This document shows positions 32,208 to 40,323 of a DNA stretch of 64,000 nucleotides, one piece after another; position 1 is the first letter of the stretch; every line of letters begins with the position of its first letter. This DNA comes from Pseudahrensia aquimaris (GTDB lineage Bacteria; Pseudomonadota; Alphaproteobacteria; Rhizobiales; Rhizobiaceae). The notes under the pieces are model-generated. The model was given only the letters and a program-made list of their open reading frames with translations, did no database searches and was not told where the DNA came from. The translations under genes were made by a program, and so were the position numbers. The stretch spans positions 731,579 to 795,578 of the forward strand of contig NZ_JBHTJV010000002.1 in the NCBI RefSeq assembly GCF_042676045.1, read 5' to 3'.

Positions 32208-32762
32208 TTAGAATTGCGCGTCTCGCGCTGCGTCAGAGAGATAGCCCCAAACATAGGGCGCAAAAGAGCGCCAAAACTCGACCCGGAATGTTTGCTCATC
32301 TGTCCGATAAAGTGCGATTTCGGCCTTGCCGAACACCGTGCGAGAGCAAGCTCCAACGGGAAAAGCAGCCAGCCGCAAATCCTGCGGGCAACCTGCCGAC
32401 AGTGTTGCCTCCGCCCCGATGCCGGAGACAATGACCGCGCAATTGCGGTGCGATATATCTACGGCAGAGAAGTCGGGGCTGGCCTTTGCCGGAACGAGGC
32501 TTTCGTCCGGCTTGGCTTCATCGATGATCAGCCACTCATCCGGGCCAAGCCAAAGTGCGTGGCGGCTGCCCTTGCTGTTCGACTTTTTCGGTTTTTTCGG
32601 TAGCGCGAAACCGAGCGTGCGCTCAAACGACTTCACGCCCTTTTCGTTGGCGCGCAGGCTTAGGCGCGATGCGGGTGGGGCCATTTCGAGCGATACGGCG
32701 GAATTGGCGAAACGGTTGCCGGCCAGTTGTGGCGCGCGCGCTGCTGTTGCGGGTTTAGCCAT
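32208..32762 (-). CDS. soxG: Sarcosine oxidase gamma subunit
   Basis: 184 residues from ATG 32762 (MAKPATAARAPQ), overlapping the soxA stop by 8 nt. It contains family features FALPKKPKKSNSKGSRHALW, WLGPDEWLIIDEA and DISHRNCAVIVSG. It is the small structural subunit of the heterotetrameric sarcosine oxidase and is related to aminomethyltransferase folds. It is the last gene of the sox operon. Confidence 0.92.
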   Translation of the reverse strand: MAKPATAARAPQLAGNRFANSAVSLEMAPPASRLSLRANEKGVKSFERTLGFALPKKPKKSNSKGSRHALWLGPDEWLIIDEAKPDESLVPAKASPDFSAVDISHRNCAVIVSGIGAEATLSAGCPQDLRLAAFPVGACSRTVFGKAEIALYRTDEQTFRVEFWRSFAPYVWGYLSDAARDAQF

Positions 32763-35700
32763 GGAGACGTTCCCCTTCCTCATCGTAAAAGACGGTGCCC
32801 GTCACTTCGACCTCGATCACTTCGTCGTCTGGCATCGGCACATAGAGCTTTTTGCCCATTCTATTGAAACCGTCTTCGACCAAGGCCATCGCAATGGATT
32901 GGCCAAGCGTGCCGGACCAATAAGAAGAAGTGACGAAACCGAGCATTTTCATCGGGATCGGCTGGTTCGGATCAGCGACGATTTGTGCGCCTTCTTCTAG
33001 TACCTTTTTAGGGTCTTTGGTTTTCAGGCCGACCAGTTGGCGGCGGCCTTCAGCCACCAAGTCCGGCCGTTGCAGGCCGCGCTTGCCCACGTAATCGGGT
33101 TTGGATTTAGCCACTGCCCAACCGAGCCCTGCATCGAACGGTGTGACCGTGCCATCGGTGTCTTGGCCAACGATGATGTAGCCTTTTTCTGCACGAAGCA
33201 CGTGCATGGTTTCGGTGCCGTAAACGCATGCGCCCATCGGCTCTGCACGCGCCCACACGGCTTCCCATACGGCGCGGCCGTAATCGGCGGGCACGTTGAT
33301 CTCAAAGCCCAACTCGCCGGTGAACGAGATGCGGAACAGGCGGGCGGGCACGCCGCACACCTTGCATTCCACCACGCTCATGTGAGGAAACTTCTCATTG
33401 GAAATGTCCGCGCCCTCAACGAGCGGCTCGATGATCTCGCGCGCTTTTGGACCTTGCACGGCGATGGTTGCCCATTGCTCGGTTGTGGAGGTGAGCCAGA
33501 CCTTCATCTCGGGGAATTCTGTCTGGAGGTAGTCCTCCATGTGGTTCATCACGCGGGGCGCACCGCCTGTCGTCGTGGTTACATGGAAACGGTCGTCGGC
33601 CAGTTTGCCGACAACGCCGTCATCATAGATGAAGCCATCTTCGCGCAGCATGATACCGTATTTGGCACGGCCCGCTTTCAGCTTGGACCAGCCGTTCGTG
33701 TACATCTTGTCCATGAAGGCAGCGGCATCGGGCCCGACGATTTCGATCTTGCCCAGTGTGGAAGCGTCAAACACGCCCGCGACCTTGCGGACGGTCTGAC
33801 ATTCGCGGTCGACCGCTTCGTGCATACCCTCGCCTGCGCGGGGGAAATACCATGCTCGGTCCCACAAGCTGACGGGTTCGAACGCCGCGCCATGTTCTTC
33901 CGCCCATTCGTGGATCGGCGTTTTGCGGCGCGGGTCGAACAGGTGATCGCGGGAATGGTTGGCGAATGTGCCGAAGGTTGTGGGCGTATAAGGCGCGCGG
34001 AACGTGGTGAGGCCCACTTGCGGCACGGGCTTATCGAGCATGTCGGCTGCGATGGCGAGACCATGCATGTTCGACAGTTTGCCCTGATCGGTCGCCATGC
34101 CGTTGGTCGTGTAGCGTTTGACGTGCTCAATCGAGTGCATGCCTTCGCGGACGGCGAGGCGGATATCCTTGGCGGTCACGTCGTTCTGGAAATCGACGAA
34201 CGCTTTGTTGGTGGCATGAGGACCAGCCGCTTCGGTCGTGCCGATCATGCCGCCTGCTGTGGAGACATCGTCAATAATGGCGTGGTCGAACGGTTTAGCG
34301 CCGACGGCCTTGGCGGCTTCCGCCATGCTTTCAGCAACCGTGTCGGTGCCGTTGCACAGGCCGATGCTGACGCAGTTTTGCGGGCTTTCACCGGGCAGAA
34401 AGCGCTGAGTATACTCATGCCATTGCGGCTTGCCGCGCGATTGGCTGTAGAGGTGGAGCGACGGCGTCCAGCCTGCGGAATGGATGAGCGTGTCGATCTC
34501 GAAGGAGGACGGCGCGGCACTGCCCTTCTTTTCCACAGTCATGGACTTGATGCGCAAACGGCCTTTGGTGCCGGTCACGTGCGCCCCGGTAATAACCTCA
34601 ATGCCCAGTTCTTCGGCTTGTTTGAGCAGGGCAGGGTTGACCTCATCGCGGGTGTCGACGATGACCACCACTTCGGCGTCATCATCATCGTCATCAAAGG
34701 AAGCGCCAAATTCATACAGATCGAACGCGGCGGCATAGGCTGTGTCGCAGGACGCGAACACGCCGATGCGGGAGCCGACAATGACGCCGTATTTGTTGCA
34801 ATAGGTCTGTGCCGCGCCTGCCAGCATGATGCCGGGGCGGTCGTTGTCGGGGAAGACCATGTGGCGCTCAATCCCGCCTTGGGCGATCACGACTTGCTCT
34901 GCGCGAACCTGCCAGAGGCGCTCGCGTGGCGCGTCGAGGTCGGGCTTGGCGATGTGGTCGGTCACGCGCTCCGTCAGTGCCACCATGTTTTGCTGGAAAT
35001 AGCCAAACGCGGTGGTGCGGGTGAGCACGCGGACATTGTCCATGGCCCGCAGCTTGGCTGTCACTTTCGCAGCCCATGCGTGGCCTTCATGGCCATCAAT
35101 CCGAATGTCGCTGTCGCTGTTCAGCCAACCGCCAGGCATGGCCTGTTCGTCGCAGACGATGACCTGCTTGCCCTGTTTGGCGGCTTCCAGTGCGGCGGTC
35201 AGGCCAGCTGCACCCATGCCGACGACCAGCACATCGCAATGGGCGAAGCGGTTGGTGTAGCGGTCTGGATCGTCTTCCGTTGGGCTTTCGCCCAAGCCAG
35301 CGGCGCGGCGGATAAAGGGTTCGTAGAGTTGGTCCCACGCTTTGCGCGGCCACATGAAAGTTTTGTAGTAGAAGCCGGCCACGAAGACGGGTGAGAGCAG
35401 ATTGTTCACCGCGCCGATATCGTATTTCAGGCTCGGGAATGCGTTTTGGCTTTTGGCCTTCATGCCGTCGAAAACTTCCGCCACGGACGCGCGCACGTTT
35501 GGCGTGTGACGGGCATTGCCCTTGCTCACGCCGATTAGCGCGTTGGGCTCTTCGACCCCCGCCGCCATGATGCCGCGCGGCCGGTGATATTTGAACGAAC
35601 GTCCCATCAGGTGCACGCCGTGGGCAAGCAGGGCAGAGGCGACGGTGTCGCCCTCCAGCGCTTCATATTGCTTGCCATCAAAGCTGAACTGCACCGTCTT

Positions 35701-35766
35701 GTTGCGGTCCAGCAGGCCGTGGGCGGGGATGCGGAAGGGGCCGGTCATTGTTTTGAACCCAAACAA
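32755..35766 (-). CDS. soxA: Sarcosine oxidase alpha subunit
   Basis: 1003 residues. It begins with a ferredoxin-like region (FDGKQYEALEGDTVASALLA), then a Rossmann NAD-binding domain (CDVLVVGMGAAGLTAALEAA, about 175-480). The C-terminal half (about 610-1000) is aminomethyltransferase-like and binds tetrahydrofolate (GELGFEINVPADYGRAVWEA, RAEKGYIIVGQDTDGTVTP). With the beta, gamma and delta subunits it oxidises sarcosine to glycine, passing the methyl carbon to tetrahydrofolate or releasing formaldehyde. The 118-bp gap before it holds a palindromic repeat. Confidence 0.96.
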   Translation of the reverse strand: MFGFKTMTGPFRIPAHGLLDRNKTVQFSFDGKQYEALEGDTVASALLAHGVHLMGRSFKYHRPRGIMAAGVEEPNALIGVSKGNARHTPNVRASVAEVFDGMKAKSQNAFPSLKYDIGAVNNLLSPVFVAGFYYKTFMWPRKAWDQLYEPFIRRAAGLGESPTEDDPDRYTNRFAHCDVLVVGMGAAGLTAALEAAKQGKQVIVCDEQAMPGGWLNSDSDIRIDGHEGHAWAAKVTAKLRAMDNVRVLTRTTAFGYFQQNMVALTERVTDHIAKPDLDAPRERLWQVRAEQVVIAQGGIERHMVFPDNDRPGIMLAGAAQTYCNKYGVIVGSRIGVFASCDTAYAAAFDLYEFGASFDDDDDDAEVVVIVDTRDEVNPALLKQAEELGIEVITGAHVTGTKGRLRIKSMTVEKKGSAAPSSFEIDTLIHSAGWTPSLHLYSQSRGKPQWHEYTQRFLPGESPQNCVSIGLCNGTDTVAESMAEAAKAVGAKPFDHAIIDDVSTAGGMIGTTEAAGPHATNKAFVDFQNDVTAKDIRLAVREGMHSIEHVKRYTTNGMATDQGKLSNMHGLAIAADMLDKPVPQVGLTTFRAPYTPTTFGTFANHSRDHLFDPRRKTPIHEWAEEHGAAFEPVSLWDRAWYFPRAGEGMHEAVDRECQTVRKVAGVFDASTLGKIEIVGPDAAAFMDKMYTNGWSKLKAGRAKYGIMLREDGFIYDDGVVGKLADDRFHVTTTTGGAPRVMNHMEDYLQTEFPEMKVWLTSTTEQWATIAVQGPKAREIIEPLVEGADISNEKFPHMSVVECKVCGVPARLFRISFTGELGFEINVPADYGRAVWEAVWARAEPMGACVYGTETMHVLRAEKGYIIVGQDTDGTVTPFDAGLGWAVAKSKPDYVGKRGLQRPDLVAEGRRQLVGLKTKDPKKVLEEGAQIVADPNQPIPMKMLGFVTSSYWSGTLGQSIAMALVEDGFNRMGKKLYVPMPDDEVIEVEVTGTVFYDEEGERLHG

Positions 35767-35773
35767 ATACGGT

Positions 35774-35868
35774 CGTCATTCCGGGGCCGCAGCGCGGAAC
35801 CCGGAACCCAGAGCAGAGAACGCTCGGTTCTGGGTTCCGGGTTCGCGTGAACGCGCCCCGGAATGACG
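35774..35868. repeat. Palindromic repeat element between soxD and soxA
   Basis: A 95-bp imperfect inverted repeat with outer arms CGTCATTCCGGGG and CCCCGGAATGACG and inner arms CCCGGAACCCAGAG and CTGGGTTCCGGG. It would fold as a long branched hairpin in the transcript. Sequences of this style are scattered as intergenic repeats in many Alphaproteobacteria. Inside an operon it could stabilise the upstream mRNA half or reduce soxA expression. Only this copy was noticed in the window. Confidence 0.85.
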
Positions 35869-35884
35869 AGTTGATAACAATCGG

Positions 35885-36187
35885 TCATTTCTGCATCTCC
35901 GCCAGCTCTTTATCGGTCGGGCGCGGTTCGCCAGCCTTGTAGACCTTCAGGAATTTGTCGGAGATCGTCGAGCGCACGCAGTTGAAAAAGCGTCCGCAGC
36001 CATGGGCATGGCGCCAGCGCTCAACGCTCAAGCCCTTTGGGTTTTCGCGGATGAAGAACATTTTCTCGAAGTCCTCGTCGGACATATCCGCCATGTCGGT
36101 AGGCCGCACGATATGAGCCTCACCCGCATTAGCAAATTCCAATTCCGGACGATCTTCTTCGCAATAGGGGCAATGGATCAGGAGCAT
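35885..36187 (-). CDS. soxD: Sarcosine oxidase delta subunit
   Basis: 100 residues with the zinc-binding N-terminus MLLIHCPYCEEDRPELEFAN and a later Cys and His in HAHGCGRFFNCVR, the usual arrangement in SoxD. It is a small zinc-containing structural subunit of heterotetrameric sarcosine oxidase. In most genomes soxD follows soxB directly; here an exonuclease gene is in between and its stop codon is 2 bp before the soxD start. Confidence 0.95.
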   Translation of the reverse strand: MLLIHCPYCEEDRPELEFANAGEAHIVRPTDMADMSDEDFEKMFFIRENPKGLSVERWRHAHGCGRFFNCVRSTISDKFLKVYKAGEPRPTDKELAEMQK

Positions 36188-36189
36188 TC

Positions 36190-36828
36190 TTAGTATCCTT
36201 GCATTCTGAGCTTACTTATTGCAGCCGCCAATTGTAGTGTGGCCATAGCGTCAGATCGGGCATCGTGTTTGGTGGATCGATCAAAGTCTATCCCCATGAT
36301 TCCGCAGCATTTTTTCAAACTTATTCGTCCGGTTTCAGCATATTGTCCTCCAACCATTTCAGCCATTTCGTCCATCGTGCAGAAGGGCAAATTGAAGATT
36401 GGGCCAGCAATGTCCGTTCTAATAAAAGCCTGTGTTAAGAAACCAAGATCGAATTCAATATTATGGGCAATTAGTGGTAAATCACCTGCAAATTTAGCTA
36501 TCTCACCAGCTTGCTCCGAGAAATTTTCACAGGCTGACAGCACATCATCGCCTAGACCGTGAATCCTAAATGCGGGCTTCGGCAAAGCCATTTCTGGATT
36601 GATTAGGGTGTGGAATACATCCGCCTGAATTGTTTCACCTTTCGCTACTTGCCTGATGTTTGCTTTGATCATGCAGATTGATGCAATCCTATCACTGACT
36701 GGATCAAGGCCTGTGGTTTCCACGTCAAATACAATTGCTTCTTCGATTTCTTCAAACAACGCAGGCTGGATCAATGAGGATCCCACATGTTTTTCCTCAT
36801 GGTGTTTCTTTCGGAATAAACCCCACAT
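36190..36828 (-). CDS. DEDDh 3'-5' exonuclease (DnaQ/epsilon-like) inserted in the sox operon
   Basis: 212 residues from ATG 36828 (MWGLFRKKHHEEK), 4 bp after the soxB stop; an earlier in-frame ATG lies inside soxB. All three exonuclease motifs are intact: Exo I VFDVETTGLD, Exo II AHNIEFDLGFL and Exo III HDARSDAMATL, giving the DEDD metal ligands with the catalytic His. It is probably a soluble DNA or RNA proofreading or processing exonuclease. Base composition differs strongly from both neighbours: the 60 bases at 36421-36480 are about one-third GC. This indicates acquisition by transfer into the operon. Function in sarcosine metabolism is unlikely. Confidence 0.88.
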   Translation of the reverse strand: MWGLFRKKHHEEKHVGSSLIQPALFEEIEEAIVFDVETTGLDPVSDRIASICMIKANIRQVAKGETIQADVFHTLINPEMALPKPAFRIHGLGDDVLSACENFSEQAGEIAKFAGDLPLIAHNIEFDLGFLTQAFIRTDIAGPIFNLPFCTMDEMAEMVGGQYAETGRISLKKCCGIMGIDFDRSTKHDARSDAMATLQLAAAISKLRMQGY

Positions 36829-36832
36829 GATT

Positions 36833-38086
36833 TTAATGCGCCACAGCCGCAGCCGCAGCTTCATCAATCAAACGACCCGTGCGGAATCTATCGAGATTAA
36901 ACCCAGCGTTGATCTTATGCGGCTCGTCCTTGGCAATCGTGTGCGCGAAGACGTTGGCGCTGCCGGGTGTTGCTTTGAACCCGCCCGTTCCCCAGCCGCA
37001 ATTCACATAGAGCCCTTTGACGGGCGTTTTGCTCAAAATCGGTGAGCGGTCGGGGGTTACGTCCACAATGCCGCCCCATGTGCGCAGCATGCGCATGCGG
37101 CGGAACATGGGGTAGAGTTCGCAGATCGCATCCAGCGTGTGCTGTAGGATGTGCATGGAGCCTGTTTGGGAATAGGACAGATAGCTGTCCGTGCCCGCGC
37201 CGATCACCAATTCGCCCTTGTCGGACTGGCTAATATAGGCGTGGACGGCGTTGGACATGACCACGCAGGGGAAGACTGGCTTCACCGGCTCCGACACCAG
37301 CGCTTGCAGCGGATAGCTTTCCAGCGGCATGCGCACGCCAGCCATTTCCATCAGCACGGATGTGTGTCCGGCGGCAACGACGCCGACTTTCTTCGCGCCG
37401 ATTGTGCCCTTGGTCGTTTCCAAGCCTGTCACTTCGCCGGAGGGGGCGCGGTTTATGCCGGTGACTTCGCAGTTCTGGATAATATCGACGCCCATATCCG
37501 ACGCCTTACGGGCAAAGCCCCACGCGACTGCATCGTGGCGGGCCACGCCGCCGCGGCGCTGAAGCGCTGCGCCCATGACGGGATAGCGGGCGGTTTTGGA
37601 AATATCGAGCGGCGGGCAATATTCCTTCGCCTGCTGCGGTGTCAGCCATTCGTTGTCGACACCGTTCAGGCGGTTAGCGTGGATGTGGCGCTGGGCGGAT
37701 TGAACGTCGTGCACCGAATGCGCAAGCATCATCACGCCGCGCTGGGAGAACATGACGTTGTAGTTCAGCTCTTGTGACAGCGTCTCCCACAGCTTGACCG
37801 AGTGGTTATAAAGGCCTGCACTTTCGTCATAGAGATAGTTTGAGCGAATGATCGTCGTGTTGCGGCCGGTGTTGCCGCCGCCGAGCCAACCTTTGTCCAA
37901 CACCGCGATGTTGGTGATGCCGTGTTCTTTCGCCAGATAATAGGCCGTGCCAAGGCCGTGGCCACCAGCGCCTACGATGATGACGTCGTATTCCTTCTTC
38001 GGCTCAGGATGGCGCCATTGCTGGCCCCAGCCTTTGTGGCCGCGAAGCGATTCTCTCGCCAGATTGAACGCGTTGAATCTTCTCAT
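36833..38086 (-). CDS. soxB: Sarcosine oxidase beta subunit
   Basis: 417 residues from ATG 38086 (MRRFNAFNLARESLRGHKGW), the standard length and N-terminus of the subunit; the open frame extends to 38521 but that extension is not family-like and overlaps rpmJ on the other strand. The FAD-binding dinucleotide fold starts with YDVIIVGAGGHGLGTAYYLA. The covalent FMN-linked His region and catalytic pocket lie in TTIIRSNYLYDESAGLYNHS. It is the catalytic subunit for sarcosine oxidation and first gene of the operon. A triple TGCGAC motif lies about 90-120 bp upstream. Confidence 0.96.
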   Translation of the reverse strand: MRRFNAFNLARESLRGHKGWGQQWRHPEPKKEYDVIIVGAGGHGLGTAYYLAKEHGITNIAVLDKGWLGGGNTGRNTTIIRSNYLYDESAGLYNHSVKLWETLSQELNYNVMFSQRGVMMLAHSVHDVQSAQRHIHANRLNGVDNEWLTPQQAKEYCPPLDISKTARYPVMGAALQRRGGVARHDAVAWGFARKASDMGVDIIQNCEVTGINRAPSGEVTGLETTKGTIGAKKVGVVAAGHTSVLMEMAGVRMPLESYPLQALVSEPVKPVFPCVVMSNAVHAYISQSDKGELVIGAGTDSYLSYSQTGSMHILQHTLDAICELYPMFRRMRMLRTWGGIVDVTPDRSPILSKTPVKGLYVNCGWGTGGFKATPGSANVFAHTIAKDEPHKINAGFNLDRFRTGRLIDEAAAAAVAH

Positions 38087-38176
38087 CGTCGTGGCATCCC
38101 GTTTCGTCGGAAAAGAATGTGGCTCAATGCGTGATAAACCGCCGGCACAATTCTCATTAAAGTGGAGTAAGGCGCA

Positions 38177-38205
38177 TGCGACAATGGCTTGCGACTTTGT
38201 GCGAC
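38177..38205. promoter_or_regulatory. Possible activator site upstream of soxB (three TGCGAC repeats)
   Basis: TGCGAC occurs at 38177-38182, 38190-38195 and 38200-38205 (GTCGCA on the soxB strand), 13 and 10 bp apart and about 90-120 bp before the soxB start. Repeats at near helical spacing upstream of a regulated promoter are typical of AraC- or LysR-type activators, which commonly control glycine betaine/sarcosine genes. No regulator gene for it is in the window. Confidence 0.4.
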
Positions 38206-38277
38206 ATGATAGCGTCTGCTCACGACTCACGTCAAAGCGGCGCAGGGTGTGAAGCAGGTGCTTGGCGCACAGACGGC

Positions 38278-38306
38278 CTTGACAGAATTGAGCGGAATCC
38301 CCTAAG
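38278..38306 (+). promoter_or_regulatory. Candidate rpmJ promoter
   Basis: CTTGAC at 38278-38283 and CCTAAG at 38301-38306 with 17-bp spacing. The -35 box matches the alphaproteobacterial consensus well; the -10 box is weak. The stretch 38087-38401 between soxB and rpmJ holds no gene that I can support, only this promoter, the TGCGAC repeats and the hairpin at 38324. Confidence 0.45.
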
Positions 38307-38323
38307 CACACATCAGAGTTCGG

Positions 38324-38351
38324 GCGCGCCCTAATTGGTGCGCTCTTTTTT
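38324..38351 (+). terminator. Terminator-like hairpin in the rpmJ leader
   Basis: A 7-bp stem (GCGCGCC, one G-U pair with GGTGCGC), 6-nt loop CTAATT and the run TCTTTTTT directly after it have the form of a Rho-independent terminator. It lies after the candidate promoter and 50 nt before rpmJ, with no gene in front to terminate, so it may act as an attenuator or end a short RNA. Confidence 0.55.
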
Positions 38352-38401
38352 GTGCGTTCGTGGCAATGGGGCCCTGCACAACACAGCAATGGTTCGGACC
38401 G

Positions 38402-38527
38402 ATGAAAGTCAAAAACTCTCTCAAATCGCTTAAAGGCCGTCACCGCGCCAACCGCTTGGTGCGCCGCAAGGGCCGCGTTTACATCATCAACAAGGTGAAC
38501 CCGCGCTTTAAAGCCCGCCAAGGCTAG
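38402..38527 (+). CDS. rpmJ: 50S ribosomal protein L36, zinc-free form
   Basis: 41 residues starting MKVKNSLKSLKGRHRANRLV, highly basic, ending FKARQG. This is the alphaproteobacterial L36 of 41 residues. The four zinc ligands of the C+ form are absent: there is no cysteine at all. The product binds the large ribosomal subunit. It lies on the strand opposite soxB. The start has only a weak ribosome-binding site (GGA). Confidence 0.95.
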   Translation: MKVKNSLKSLKGRHRANRLVRRKGRVYIINKVNPRFKARQG

Positions 38528-38620
38528 TTAAACGCTGGCCTCGCGCCGCTGGGCGGGGCATCACGCCGCATCACAGCATTTTGCATTTGCACTCGTGGGA
38601 GCAGGGGGTAACCTGCACTC

Positions 38621-39271
38621 ATGAGATTTCGTGTTTTAAATTTGGCGCTGATCCTTTCCGCCAGTGTCGCGTCAGGCGTGTATGCCCAGTCGGTGCAGAC
38701 AGATCCAAATGGCGACTTGGCGCCTCGGCCCGAAGTGGAGGAGCAAACCGCTCCCGCCAAAACCGACAAAATTCCAGCTCTGTTTAAGTTGGGCGATGAT
38801 CTCGACACGCTGTTTTCTCAATTGAAGCGCACCGCCAATAAAGGGCGCGCAAAGCGTATTTCTGATCGAATTTGGGAATTGTGGCGTGATTCCGAGAACG
38901 ATTCAGTCGATCTTCTAGCCGCATGGGCGCGGGCTGCGATGCAAAAGCGGCAGTTCTCGGCAGCGCTTGATCTGCTTGATCAGATGGTGGTGTTACAGCC
39001 TGACCACCCCGAAGGCTGGAACCAACGTGCAACGCTTCATTTCATGATGGATAATTATTCGAAGTCGATTGCCGATATTGAACGCACGCTGGCGCTGGAA
39101 CCTCGTCACTTCGGTGCGTTGGCTGGTCTTGCCAACATGCAGGCGCGTATGGGCGACGATAAAGCTGCCTTGAAAACGTGGTATCGGGTGTTGGACGTTT
39201 ATCCGGCCATGGAAAGCGCGCAAAAAAGCGTTATTCGTTTGGAAGAGAAACTGGCAGGGCAGTCGCTTTAG
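38621..39271 (+). CDS. Exported tetratricopeptide-repeat protein
   Basis: 216 residues with a Sec signal peptide (LNLALILSASVASGVYA, cleavage near residue 22), an acidic linker, then TPR-type helices from about residue 60. Clear units are AALDLLDQMVVLQPDHPEGW, NYSKSIADIERTLALEPRHF and AALKTWYRVLDVYPAMESAQ. It is likely a periplasmic scaffold for protein interactions. In related genomes it lies near rpmJ and pyk. Specific role unknown. Confidence 0.82.
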   Translation: MRFRVLNLALILSASVASGVYAQSVQTDPNGDLAPRPEVEEQTAPAKTDKIPALFKLGDDLDTLFSQLKRTANKGRAKRISDRIWELWRDSENDSVDLLAAWARAAMQKRQFSAALDLLDQMVVLQPDHPEGWNQRATLHFMMDNYSKSIADIERTLALEPRHFGALAGLANMQARMGDDKAALKTWYRVLDVYPAMESAQKSVIRLEEKLAGQSL

Positions 39272-39366
39272 TTATCAATTGGCGCTAAACGGGCCAAACT
39301 ACGCGAACTATTTGCGCTCAAATGCGTTTTTTCTGACACATTCTCCCTCATCCATCGGCCGTTCCC

Positions 39367-40317
39367 TTGAAAATTCTAGCTGTCCTCCTCGCTGTTATAG
39401 CGTTCGTCTTTCTCGTGTTGTTTTTCGTCACCCGCTACAAAGCGGCGGAAATTTCTGCGCAGTTTCCCGCTTTTGGGTCGGTGACTGAAATCGGTGGGCG
39501 CGAAATTCACTTTCTCGATGTGACCGAAGGCGACAATGCCGATCTGCCGCCGCTGCTTTTTGTGCATGGGGCGAGCGGAAATCTGCGTGACCAAGCGGTG
39601 GCATTTCAAAAGCCGCTTGAGGGTAGAGCGCGGATGATTTTTGTCGACCGGCCCGGCCATGGCTGGAGTGAACGCGGCCCTGAAGAAGCGAATACGCCGG
39701 AAGGGCATGGCGCAGTTTACGCCGAGTTGCTGGATGATATCGGCATCGAAAGCGCGGTGGTGGTGTGTCATTCTATGGGCTGTGCGTCAGCGATAGCCAT
39801 GGCACTCAACCATCCCGAAAAGGTTCGCGGGCTGGTGTTTCTTGCGCCTGCTACCCACCGCTGGCCGGGTGGAGTGACGTGGTATTATGAGGTGACGGCC
39901 CTACCAGTAGTCGGTTGGTTGTTCAGCGAAACGCTGTCACTTCCCGCTGGTCTAGCTCGTTTGGAAAGTGGAGCGAGAAGCGTCTTCGACCCGAGTGAGA
40001 TGCCAGATGATTATGTTGATGCAACAGGAATTGCGCTTGTGTTGCGCCCGGAGCAGTTTCGCAACAACGCGCGGGATGTGACAACTCTGAAGTCGGAAGT
40101 GACACGGATGCAGCCACGCTATTCCCAGATAAAAAAGCCGACAGTGATCATTACAGGGAACAAAGACGACGTGGTGCTCCCAGACATTCACTCTGTTGGC
40201 TTGGAGCGCGATATTGAAGGTGCCGAACTGATCGTGCTGGATGGCGTTGGCCACAAGCCAGACTATGCAGCAACGCGGGTTGCTATCGAGGCAATCGAGA
40301 AAGTATCGCGCAGATAG
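39367..40317 (+). CDS. Membrane-anchored alpha/beta hydrolase
   Basis: 316 residues from a TTG codon at 39367, no better start being available before the N-terminal membrane helix (ILAVLLAVIAFVFLVLFFV). The alpha/beta hydrolase fold shows the oxyanion region PPLLFVHGASGN, nucleophile Ser136 in VVCHSMGCAS, an acid in ITGNKDDVV and His in DGVGHKPDY, so the triad is complete. The catalytic domain probably faces the periplasm. Substrate unknown. It is convergent with pyk, ending 6 bp from it. Confidence 0.82.
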   Translation: MKILAVLLAVIAFVFLVLFFVTRYKAAEISAQFPAFGSVTEIGGREIHFLDVTEGDNADLPPLLFVHGASGNLRDQAVAFQKPLEGRARMIFVDRPGHGWSERGPEEANTPEGHGAVYAELLDDIGIESAVVVCHSMGCASAIAMALNHPEKVRGLVFLAPATHRWPGGVTWYYEVTALPVVGWLFSETLSLPAGLARLESGARSVFDPSEMPDDYVDATGIALVLRPEQFRNNARDVTTLKSEVTRMQPRYSQIKKPTVIITGNKDDVVLPDIHSVGLERDIEGAELIVLDGVGHKPDYAATRVAIEAIEKVSRR

Positions 40318-40323
40318 GCCAGA

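Noticed and set aside
33037..35394. Plus-strand open frame of 785 codons opposite soxA
   Set aside because: It lies entirely antisense to the well-conserved soxA and has no recognisable domain; high-GC codon use leaves the opposite frame open.
38087..38521. N-terminal extension of soxB by 145 residues
   Set aside because: The extension is not like sarcosine oxidase beta subunits, covers rpmJ and its leader on the other strand, and ATG 38086 gives the standard N-terminus.
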